From positions 744,001 through 808,000 of the forward strand of contig JAWWNJ010000089.1 of NCBI GenBank assembly GCA_037176885.1: 64,000 nt of DNA, read 5' to 3'. Shown here one piece after another: positions 42,312-52,697 of this stretch. Position numbers and translations under genes: made by a program. This DNA is from Favolaschia claudopus. Its lineage: Eukaryota; Basidiomycota; Agaricomycetes; Agaricales; Mycenaceae. Below the pieces are notes generated by a model that was not told the DNA's origin, ran no database searches, and worked only from the letters and a program-made list of their open reading frames with translations. Position 1 is the stretch's first letter. Every line of letters starts with the position of its first letter.

Positions 42312-43374
42312 CTGAAGGGAATATGAGTGAGGTGAAATGATAGAAGCGGCGGGAGCGACCCACTATAAGTAGTAGTGGTTGTAAAGTTGCGCAGGCGTGG
42401 GTGGTAGTGGTAATGATGCAGAGGACTACACGAAGCATAAGTTGGGTTAAATGGAAGGAGGCAAGAAATAATGAACCCACTTTAGGGAAATAGTTAAGAC
42501 CGGATGATAAATGGTTGTGGCAGCGTAAAGGTAGTAGTAGATCCGTTGAACTGGCCAAATCGTTAGCTTGGATTGACGACAGAAGAACTAACCCACATCG
42601 GGATATAAAATTGAAGAAAAAGGCGAGTGCGCGCCGTGTGAATTATGAAAATGGAACTAGACCAAGAATTAGCGAGCGCGATCGAAAGGGCAGGAAGGCA
42701 CTCACAGAAAACCGAAGCTTCAAGTATAGATGCGGTAGGCAGCGGTGGTGTAGTAGTAGTATAATGAACCTAGACAAACCATTAGCGAGCGACATGGTAA
42801 GCGTAGTAAAGCAAACCCACATAGGAAACCGAGATTTCAGAATGCGTAGAATGCGGGAGCGTGTTGTGGAAGTCGTAGAAGAGGTAGTAGTGGTTTGGAA
42901 GATAGCTAGATGCGACATGAGGAGGGGTACTGACAGAGTAGAAGAACAAACTCACTTGAGAAAGAAAACATAACAAAGGAAAAGGAAAAGAAAAGCGAGA
43001 CGGCCGTCTTCAAAAGTTGTCGTAGTAGAAGTCGATAGAAGGTAAAATCGAGAAACTAAACAAAGCATTAGTCGAGGTTAACCCCAATAATCAGCAGGCC
43101 AACTCACATAGCAATTGATAGATGGCTAGATGCGGGGCTTCCGTGTGGGTGGTAGTAGTCGAGATGAGCTAGACGGAGCATCGATCAGGACCAGACTCAG
43201 ATCATGATCAGAGGACAACCAACTCACCAAAAAAAATGTAGTGAAGACAAAAGGCTAGTGGGTGCGTCCGTGTGGGTAGTAGTAGCAGTCGAAACAGGCT
43301 AGACGATTTGACGAAACATAAATCAGAAACAAGCCAACCGCCCACGAATTTGAGATCAACTCACAATAACCGCG
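42312..43374 (-). repeat. Array of splice-site-bounded micro-exon modules
   Basis: On the minus strand, nine donor-like sites (GTGAGT or GTGGGT) start at 43374, 43227, 43107, 42955, 42820, 42705, 42596, 42480 and 42363, that is every 109-152 bases. Each is followed 46-75 bases later by an acceptor (mostly CTAG, CCAG or TTCAG), usually with a branch-like CTAAT or CTAAC about 12 bases before it. The pieces between are 60-100 bases, share a CTACTACTAC core, and most have an open Thr-rich frame (STTTTHTEAP; HYTTTTPPLP; FQTTTTSSTT). They look like serially duplicated exon-intron units. Whether they join into one frame is unproven; a spliced non-coding RNA is equally possible. Confidence 0.55.
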
Positions 43375-43379
43375 CCCGC

Positions 43380-46300
43380 GCGGGAGGGTGAGTGCGCACC
43401 CTGAAAAAAAACCTTACACGGGAAATCTTGTTAGATTTATACCTCCCGCGGGGGGCTGTGCGAGGCGGAAGTAAGTTGAATTGTTTGAGGCGGTATAGCG
43501 GATGTAAGTTAATTAAATTCAAGTCTGAGTCTGAGGCGGAGGCGGATGTAGGTGAGTGTCTGACCTGCATTTGCATCAGTCCAATTCGAGAATCACTGTA
43601 AGCCAGAAAGTGAATGGTTAGCCAGAGAAAAGAAGAGAGCCTCCCATCGTCGAGGGACAAGCGAGTCGACGAGGGGTGCGGTTTCCGCGTGAGCTAGGTC
43701 TTCCTGGTTCGCAAGATACAGTGTGTAGTTGAAGGACATTTCATTTCATTCAGTGCGATCGAATTACCGATGGGCAAATTGAAATAAGTCGGGCGCACCT
43801 CGGACGCCCGCCGAGCAGCAAGAGAACCACCGAAGAGAGGAACTGTAAAGGCTAAGCTGCTTGATTGTCGAGCCCATCGTCAACGGCGCATAGCTATAGC
43901 GCTCGAGTGTCTCCGCCTTGGAGGTATGCCTTTCAGCTAGCCAGAAACATCGCTCAAGGCCCAACGACACCGGTGAACATGAGCATGAGCTCGAGGATCG
44001 AGAACGAAAAACGATCGTGAAACTTTTCGGCCGAATAAAATTTGAATTTCTCGCCCGGTAAGACCAGCCACTGACAATGGCGGCTAGAGGCATATCGGAG
44101 AAGACAGGGAGCCCCGTCGGATATATCGGGTCCCCACAGTTTGAATTGAGCAATGGCATTCACGGCGGCGAACTTCGAAGGTGGTTGTACGAAAGAGGCA
44201 GAGAAATTGCCATTTTGGGACACTCCCTGATGTCCTCCTCGAATTCCGCTTCGGAGTGACTTTGATTCGACTCAAAATACAGGGTGTTGTATAGCTACAC
44301 GTTAGGTATCGCGCTAGTACTTGACGCTAATAGCATACAGTATCTACAGCTGTAACTGTCGTACGGGTATTACTAGATACGTCTTTCGAGCAAAAACCTC
44401 GACAAGCCCGAGACCCTCAACGCCTCGTATGGCTCGTATGATAGCTCCAGCTGATCCGGCGTCGTTCACACCTTCCAAGCACGCCCAAACCATCGCCTCC
44501 AAAACGGCGAGAAATAACACTCGACCTGGCGCCTGCGCCTCATCTTCCTCTCGCCCTCTCGATACCAGCGCATACGCAACCCAAAGCCCCGTCAAATCAA
44601 CCGACCTCACCCTCAGGAACGCAAACTCGTCGACCCAAAGTCTTCCGCCTGTGCAGAGCATCATCTCGTCGTTCCTTATCCACCTCCGCACCCCTTCCGC
44701 TACCAGTAGGCGTGCATGTGGACTCCAGTCACCCAGAAGATATCATCCCGCGGCGTTACGAGTGGGCTCGCATTGGGTCCAGAGGGCGAGAGTTGGGGGC
44801 GGCGAGGTGGAATGTCGAAAGACGGCCGTAAGTACGAGGAGGGCTGGCTGGCATGTCTGCGAATCGGACTCGGAGGCAGAGGCGAAGACAAGCGCGCGCG
44901 GAAGGTGATCGCCGCAGAGAAAGAGAAGGAGGGGTGTGCTGTCGTTGAAGGCACAGTAACTATATCTGTAGAGGAAAAGAAAGTCAGAAACGCGGTTTGA
45001 GAAGCAGCCAAGCAGCGCAAGGGCTGACTGACCTCGAGGAAGTAGCGTCTGCCGAGCCGCAAAGCACACCTCTCGATGGGTGGCGAGATGGCGAGGTCCG
45101 AGAGAGGAGATCACCAAGGGTCTCGAGGCGCGAGATACAAGGGCGACGCGTTCGAGGGGGCATGGAAGTGACCGCAAGTGAGGGGGAAGCCAGTCTCAAA
45201 GTGATATCCGTCGCCGGCTGGCGGGTCGAACGAGAGCGTGGAATACGAACGTGGAAAGGGGAGGACGGATGAAAAGATGAAGCCTCCGTGTCCTGCGAAC
45301 GATGGAGAGCATCTGCTGAAGAACGAATGGGCATTCGGCGAGGCTTGACGGACGCGTCGGATCTGAGGCCATTGGTACTAAGTCCCTCCAAACCGTCAGA
45401 GTGCATGCGCGTGCTTATCTTCGCCCCCAGTGCGCCTCTGCGTCAGATTTGATTGCTCGTGATCTTGGTGGGTACGGCCAAGACGATGCTCACGAAGGGA
45501 TGACGGGCGGGGGCGCTGGTAGCGAGGAGGGCGAATCCGATGATTCTGATTCTGAACGGGTTGTTGGTATGCGTGTGAGCGGACGCGGTGTTGGTCTGAA
45601 AAAACGGGTGGAGGTGGAGGTCTTTCTACATGTGCAGGGCTGTGAGTGTACAGTGGCTGGTGAACGAAGTATCGTCAGAAACGGCCGACTAGGGAGAGCG
45701 GAAGAGAACTAACGCACCTTGAGCCGCGAACGCTAGCGCTTCCTCCTTGAGTTGTGCATAGCTTTTAAGACCTGCTGCCTGACGCCGGGAGCGACTGCGA
45801 TCAGGACGCGCAGCGTCCTGTGAGCTTGCCGGTAGATGCCAGAGAGTGGGTCGATGAAAAGCGGGGCCACTATCAAGACTTGCTGCCTGACGCCGTCGGG
45901 GTACTCGTAGACGGAGAGAGACACGAAGAAGACAAGTATTGTCGGTGGAGATCCTCAGAACGATTTCACTGCTCTGCTAGCTGGCGTCCTCCTACGCCAG
46001 AACGAGCGTCAATCCTCAACGGCGCCGTTCTCCTGCATGTCCAAGCGACAGTTGCTGCTGAAGATTCACAATTCCGTCAGGAGCGACGAAAGGGGGTCGG
46101 TTTCGGAGGACGATTTTCTAGCTGGGGCGCCCTAAGCGAAGCTAAGAAACGTCGAGCGTCATCGAGGATTGCCTTGACGATCGCGACAAGACGGCACGAT
46201 GTGGTCCAAGCGGAAGGTGGATTTGGCGTGACAAGCGTGACCGCTGCCATCAACGACGACAAAAGCAATTCTCTCTTTCTATCGCGTACTTTGCTCGCTG

Positions 46301-46420
46301 TATGCGACTATCTTTGAGCTCCCCACTCTGGAAAGACGACTGCGCAGTGCGATCTCAACGTGAAGGAGCTCGACGGATTGCTCGAAATTACCATATCCGG
46401 AAGTCCTCCGCTTTTTTCAC
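43380..46420. other. Gene-poor stretch
   Basis: Minus-strand frames at 43764-44275 have protein-like passages (KFAAVNAIAQFKLWGPDIS) with no complete model, and might be the 5' end of a gene that runs into the micro-exon array. 44340-45700 has frames of 90-195 residues on both strands without recognisable domains. I do not call genes here. Confidence 0.35.
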
Positions 46421-46595
46421 ATCACCACGTTGCTGGCGCAATCCGTCGTCGTCGAGCTGCAAGACCGCATTGAGCGGCTCTCGTCGACCATAGAGACTGT
46501 GAAACAACTACTCTATGACTTGGAAGAGCAGCGAATCCAGGCTCGAAGACGGCTGAACGCTCTGCGCGATCCAATGGCGCGTCTACCAACTTCGA
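46421..46595 (+). pseudogene. F-box gene relic: N-terminal coiled coil, start codon lost
   Basis: Reads LAQSVVVELQDRIERL, SSTIETVKQLLYDLEEQ, RRRLNALRDPMARLP, collinear with the 39026-start pseudogene. The codon aligned with its ATG is ACG here, so there is no start. Homology ends inside the F-box (after ARLPT); the sequence that follows is unrelated. It is the only plus-strand F-box copy in the right half of the window. Confidence 0.7.
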
Positions 46596-47682
46596 GTAGG
46601 CAACAAGCACTGGGCCTCTGGTACCACTATCAGCACCATGGCCACCTTCATTCAAGCTCTGACGGCGTCAGCGCAGCAGCGGAGGAGGACAATTTGGCCC
46701 CGCGTCAATGCAGTGGGTGCGCAGTGACAAGAACAGGACGTATGGCATCTCATGTATCCTGCAGAGCGAGATGCTAACCTTCACACGCAGCGTCTGAATC
46801 TTCAGCGTCCATGGATGGTACCCAAAGTAGGACCCTAAGCAGGAGAGTTGGCGCGGGTTGGCTAGGCTGGCGCTGAGATGGTCCCGTGTGTACGTCTGTG
46901 CTGTCCTGCGTCTATGCTGCCGCGAAGTTCCGTCACCCGCGTATATTCCACTTGTCTGAATGACATGGCATGCGGGAACGGCGAAGTGGAGGCGGGCGGT
47001 ACATTGACCTCTCATTGGGCATCCAGGATGAGCGTCTTGCACCGCCCTAGTTTCATGAGGGAAGCAGAGCATGGATGGGGGTATTCACATTGGCTCCTTG
47101 GTACCCTGGGTGCGCGAGCTGTGCTGTCGACTAAATGACCAGCAGGCTAAAAGTAGGCGCCAGCAGGATTGAGATGGGAGACGGCAAACGTCCGACGTCC
47201 GCGCCTGGGGATGACGGGTTCCGATACCAGGACAGGCGAAGAGGTTTCGATTCTATACGGTGTTGTATGACATTTCGCGGTGTCGTGCCATCTCTACCAT
47301 CTAATCTCACCCACTGCACTACAACTCGGCTTTCACCTCCTTTTCTCTTCCATCTGTCAACTGATTGTCTGCTAGACACTTAATCATTGTACTTGCCAGT
47401 TGCCACTCGCCCTCATTGTCGCTACTACTACTGGTGCAGAACGTTGAGCGACGAGAACGCAACGAGGTAGTGGAACTGAGCGTTGTTATCATTCATGAGA
47501 CTGACATTGTTCTGGAAGCCCTACTTGTTGTTACAAATGATTGAAACTCTGGACGGAACTGTTCAAAAAGACCCCGTATACTCGCACGGGCTGATTCCGC
47601 GGTGCTTGTTGTGTGTTTGAGCCCGTGCGACAGGGTGGCTCGGCTGGTGAGGCGCACCCGAAGGGTGTTTCTTGGCTCGACA
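46596..47682. other. Gene-free region
   Basis: No coding sequence, repeat or element recognised; it separates an F-box relic from the 3' end of the phosphatase fusion gene. Confidence 0.4.
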
Positions 47683-49505
47683 TCAGTATTTACAATGCTC
47701 AATCAGCATGACAATGGAGCGTACCCCGTGTGCTGTTGAGCCTCCCGGTCCGAAGAAGTTGGTCTTATCGTGGTTGTTGCTATCCAGGCGTGTCTCATGG
47801 GGAACAGTTATCTTCCAATTCTTCACATGGCGCTCGTAATGCAAATGCCGCAGCTTGCCGCTTTTCGCCATTCCCCTAGCATGCTCGAGAGGAATCGCCT
47901 TCCCGAACAACAGATGATCCTGGATCTGTGGGTAGAGCACCAGCTCGTTGAACCGTTTTTTCGGGTTTATCTTAACTTGGTACTTGGGTTTACCCATCTC
48001 GGCCATATAATGGTGCCGGGAAAACAGAGCATATGGCTTGGATATTTTGAATTTCTTTTTGAAGAATTCATCGCGATGCACTTGGCTGTCGGCTACCTGC
48101 TTTGCTACGTCATGCTCCTGAGCCTGTGTGAGGGTGCCACTGGGAAGATTATGGGTGAGATATTGCCGTTCTGGATGAAACCAGAGCTATGTACGCAGTC
48201 CTCAGTAAACCACAGCAAACGATTAACAAGCTGATTAACCTTCGCCAGTTGATCAATGAAGACTTGCTTGTCGCGAACGAAGATCTCGCAAACATACAGG
48301 TCTGATGGACTCTCCGAATCTCTCTTCCATTGGCCGAAGAACAACGCGCTGTAGGGGCCCAATTAGTTCGCAAAAATTGTGAGTTGAGCGCACATACATC
48401 TGTGGATTGTCTGAGACATACAGAGCATGTCCCCATCGCGCTGGTCGAGGATGTACAGTCCAAGGACGTCTATGGCCCTGCACGTATTCCTTCGCTGTGT
48501 CATGATGGGTGCCCGCATAGCCTATTAGCATCTTCCTTGGGCAGTGATCTATGAGCGTAGGGTCCTTTAAACCGTGGGGTACGAAGATGCGGTGATTTTT
48601 CCGCCATGCTTCAAGACCGGCTGTATAGTCGGCCCAGGTAATGCAGTGATGACCACTAGTATGGTGGATCAAGTGAAAGGTTACGCCTGAATAGCACACA
48701 TATGCCGGTGATCAACGTACAGCTTCAAGAAGAGGGATAAGGGGAAAGAGTGTCTGACCTTCCCAGGTTTCAACCTCCATATTCAAGGGCTGGTCGTCGA
48801 AAAACAACTAACGATGAGTTAAAACTAACGGCGTCGCGGGACAATATCGATGGAAAATCTACCATATCAGCGTAGCTGAAACCGCACCATTCTTGGATTC
48901 GCTTGAAATGGCGAAGCTTAGATTCTTTTTTTTTGTAGGTTATGATCTAACTAAGCCTCTGATATCAGAAATTGACTTACCGTCTTTAACTTCGTCGTAA
49001 TCCACAAACTTGATGATCGACTCGGCCTTGTTGGTGTGGGGATTGTTGGCATAGGAATAAAACAAAGCTCTATCGCAGCTGAATCGAGGTGAGCACGATA
49101 TTTCTGAGTCAGTAAGCTTTGATTTGTCACTGGCAGTCACTTACAGATCCTTATCCGTATTGCGCGAAACGATGGCGATTTGAATGTTCTTCTTCACGAG
49201 ATCGGTGATAATACGACCTATGTCCTTAGAGAGAGTGACGTGGATTGCATGGTTTCTGCCTTGGGATGAAGCATATGAACTGTGAGTGATTGGAAGACTG
49301 AGGCTGACCTTTTGTCTCTGATCTGGTGGTGACCATCTGGCGTCGTGAAAGGTTCAAGATTATCCCGGCCATGAAACTTTTTGGAGTTGAGCCACGAATA
49401 CCAAACTGTGCCGCTAAAGGTACATTAGTTTGAAAAAATGGCCTCAACCGCAAGTAGTGCTGACTCCAGGTCAAACGCGACGAGTTTCGGATGGAGTTTA
49501 GTCAT
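47683..49505 (-). CDS. MDP-1-like HAD phosphatase fused to an ART-like domain, nine exons
   Basis: Exons 49505-49465, 49413-49309, 49255-49145, 49078-48981, 48924-48863, 48807-48759, 48686-48398, 48348-48221, 48170-47683 join in frame (456 residues; introns 49-72 bases). Residues 1-150 match the magnesium-dependent phosphatase-1 branch of the HAD superfamily. Motif I is LVAFDLDGTVW (Asp nucleophile and the second Asp), motif II IAIVSRN, the motif III lysine lies in ESKLRHFKRI, and motif IV is MLFFDDQ. After GVTFHLI a second domain begins: ITWADYTAGLEAWRKNH, KMLIGYAGTHHDTAKEYV, RWGHALYVSDNPQIALFFG, LYVCEIFVRD. This order resembles ADP-ribosyltransferase folds, but GYAGT lacks the usual His or Arg. 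The last 160 residues are basic and unplaced. MDP-1 enzymes dephosphorylate small or protein substrates in the cytosol; the fused role is unknown. Intron 8 is the least certain. Confidence 0.75.
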
Positions 49506-50964
49506 GGAGGAGCGTCTACGAGGTTTGAGTGCTTTCACTCTGCGGACTCGAAATCCCCTCCATCGAACTACAGCCATTAAATACGTGCATGGAGCTCACA
49601 CACCATGAAAAACCCAGCGTTCTATGATAAACTCTGGAAGTCCGGTATGTATTCCTGGCGTGAGGCACGGAAGCCCCGGGCCCCTTCCGGGTTTCTATCA
49701 AGTTCCAGATAGCGCCAGGAACAGTCATAGTCGTTATAGGTAATTGTCTATGAATGGAGTTTACTTACTATTTGGCACTCTGCAGACCGCCTTGAGACCG
49801 CCATAGAAATCTGGAACGGGGTGTTGTATTGTCTCGATGCAATTAGATGCAGTATTGACATACGTACTAGTAGGTGGATAGCAAAATTTTGCAGTCGAAG
49901 CCTAAGGCCTGAGACGTGCGCTAAACAGAAGCCCACATATGGCACGGCTCGAAAGCCCCTCCGACTCGCCGAGGTTTCAAGCCCCCCTTCAAGTTTATCT
50001 CCGCCTCCACCACTGGCACATCCAATGCTGCTATCGAACCCTGAACCAACCTGGTCCATTGCCAACGTTAACCGTGACATGTCCGCAGTCAATTCGACTT
50101 CTGCCTTCCTTCCGTCCACCTTGAGTAGTGTCGTGGTTCAGGCGGAATACACGAACAGCGCCGGCTGGAGACGCAAGATCAGCGGTGAGTGATAAGGAGA
50201 TGGGGAAACATGCTGGAATGTTCCAGACCATCGACTCATCGAGGTTCCTGGATTCAAGTTCCAGGTATGCGCTATCATTGTCAAGGCCGATTTCAGAGAA
50301 GCAGCACATGAACCAGAAGACCTAGCGCCGTGAAAGTAACGGTAGACACTGGTGAGAGGTAGTGGAAATAGGCTATGCAATCGCGAGCATCGGCACGGTG
50401 CAGATCAGTGCAGGGAGGCAATGTGCGCTACAGCCTACAGGGGCGGAATCGATCCGAGTAGTTTTGACGAACAAGGCACAACTAAGGCACAGAATCTTTC
50501 AGGTAGAGGTTCGCATAGTGTATAAATATAGCTCCGATGTCCGAGTCCTCGAAGAGCGCAAGAAGGTCTTAAAGGGAAGCAAAAGCCTGCAAAAGCCCAA
50601 GCTGCGCTGGCAGGGTGTATCGGCTGTAACAATCGTTGGGACCCTTGGGTTGGTTGGTGTTGGCGTGCTGCCAGTGAGACCTAGTCTGTATTTTGCCACG
50701 GGGGTGATGTTGGGGTGATGTACAGAGGAGCAAGGTGGAGGGTGTGACGCGGCGGACCAACGGCGGACCGGCGGAGTGTTGCAAGTACGGCACTCCTGCT
50801 AAATTTGGAAGTGTGCCGATTCTTATGGCATTATTTATCGGCAAATATTCGAACTCAAGTTGCGAAGTCGCAACAATCCAGGCGGGTTGCTTTCGGCCGA
50901 TAAGTGAAGTGACTCTATGAACGCCATGGTTGATGACCGAAGTCCGAACTTCCTAATCGGGAGG
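49506..50964. other. Gene-free region left of the retrotransposon
   Basis: No family-like coding sequence. Frames of 118-123 residues on both strands overlap one another and have no supporting features. Confidence 0.4.
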
Positions 50965-51105
50965 TTGACGTTCTCTGACTAACGAAGCATGAGTCAGTCA
51001 GAGAACAGGGTTTGTGAATCTGAGACAGTCGACAAAGGATCGTGTCTCACCTTTGGCGACCATCTCGTCGAGCTCGACAGTGCTTCCAGCGTCTTTTTCT
51101 CTGCG
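50965..51105 (+). repeat. Retrotransposon repeat A1
   Basis: Begins TTGACGTTCTCTGACTAACG. Matches 56029-56169 over all 141 bases. Contains a 6-8 base inverted motif (gttctctgac ... gtcagagaac) near its start that could pair or bind recombinase. Confidence 0.93.
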
Positions 51106-51116
51106 AATCTCTCTCT

Positions 51117-52697
51117 ATGTCTACTGCTCAGTCGTCTACTGGCACTGGGAACGCCGGCCCAACCGCCGTGCGACTCCTGATCGATCCGAATTTGGAAACT
51201 TGCCCGGATTTCAGCTCTGACGAGTACCAGGACGTTCGCAAGGCCTTTCCAGACGACGCCACGGCCATCACAGCTCTCACTACTGGATGGACCAAGAGCA
51301 ACGACAAACGCAAGCTTCAGTGGTCTGCGCAAGCTGCCGAGGACGAGGCAGCTCGCCAGGAAGCTGAAAACCTTCGCCAGGAAGCTGAAGCTCGTGCCGC
51401 AGAGGAGGCCCAGAAAACCGCCGACGAAGAGCGCGCCGAAGCAGAGAAGAAGAAGCCGAAACTTGGAGACTTCAATGCTGACAACGCGCCGCCCTCCTTC
51501 GTCGAAGCCCGGATCTCGGCTTTCGCTCAGAAAAAGCTTGAGAAGATGGAATATGTCGTCCTGTGGCCATTCACTCCAACGGGCCTCCAGGAAGCGGCAT
51601 CCGCTGCAATCTCCTCCGTCGAAGACACCTCTTCCTTTAGGCTCGGCACCGACACGAATGATCAGCTCACAATCCATTCTGGACCTTCATCGGCAACCCA
51701 CAAGAGCATGAAACCAGATGAAGATCTCTCCTGGCATGATTTTGAGCTGGGTCATAATCGTTTTATCAAGGAAATCATCCGCGCTAATTGGTCCAAACGC
51801 CACGTCGATGCACTCACCCAATTCTTCTACCTCATCGACACCCACACTTTGCGGGAGCAGAAGCACGGAGAAAAGATCCTCATCACCTATGCCGCTCGCT
51901 ACCGCCTTGACTGGCACAGAACACTCGGGACAGACCAATCTTTCAACATCGCTCGCATTAATGAGACAATGTTGCACAAAATCGCAGACGAGCACTTTTA
52001 CAAGCTTCGCGCGAACGAAGCTGATAGGTGCGAATATCTAGCCTTCTTCGACTCCGTGCTTGTTCTTACAATTTTATTACTTTGCCGTATCTTTCTTCTT
52101 TGCCATAACTGCTATCTATCCATCCATTGTTGCTATCTATCCATCCGCTTTTGCTACTGCTATCCATCCATCGGCTAATTTATCTGCAATCCAATACTCG
52201 ATTTTCCACCATCTTTTCTACGTCAACATCCTATCTCTATCATGTGCCGTATGCCATCCATCCGTACACATCCCATCCATCATCTATCCGAATGCCATCC
52301 GTCTTTGCACTCTAGTTTCGGAATGGCACGTTCTGAGCCAGCCAATAACAACCCCCGCTATGCGCCATACCAGTCAGCTGCAGAACCTCACAATGGGTCT
52401 CAGTTTTTTCGCCCGAGCGTGGCCAAGGGATCCGGGGTCTGCGCGATTTGTCTTGGATCCCACGAAAATCTATCCAAATGCCGCTCCAAGACACTCTGGA
52501 ACCGCTCGCCGGCAAGGTGCTACAGGGACCAAAGCGGAAAGCTGTCCAACCCGCAGGGTATCAACATTTGTCTCGAATTCCAGCGCGCGAAGGGATGCCA
52601 GGGTTCTCGTTACGGCCCCCGACACATTCACGAGTGCTCTGGTTGCGGCTCTCCCCATCACGGAGCTTCGAGCTGCCCTTCGCGCCAGAAGCTATAA
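51117..52697 (+). CDS. gag: Retrotransposon Gag-like protein with zinc-binding C-terminus
   Basis: Starts at ATG 51117 (MSTAQSSTGTGN), 12 bases after repeat A1. The frame runs to a stop at 52176-52178, and the same frame reopens near 52242 with the typical Gag end. A candidate 288-base intron (52028-52315; GTGCGA ... CTCTAG) removes the stop and keeps frame; joined, the protein has 430 residues. The N-half is an acidic, Ala/Glu-rich coiled coil (AEEAQKTADEERAEAEKKK), then a capsid-like helical region (FIKEIIRANWSKRHVDAL). The C-terminus has Cys/His clusters, CAICLGSHENLSKC and ECSGCGSPHHGASSC, of the kind that bind nucleic acid. The segment 52080-52260 is a tatccatcca-rich simple repeat. If it is not spliced, Gag would lack its zinc clusters. 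Confidence 0.75.

Noticed and set aside
42030..43350. GTAGTAG-rich runs as simple microsatellite only
   Set aside because: The runs are confined to the exon-like parts, and ordered donor, branch and acceptor motifs lie between them, so a plain microsatellite does not explain the pattern.
50989..51180. Small ORFs beginning MSQSENRVCESETVD at 50989 and 56053 that look like a conserved peptide pair
   Set aside because: They are the retrotransposon repeats A1 and A2 read as protein; identity comes from the repeat, not from selection on a peptide.
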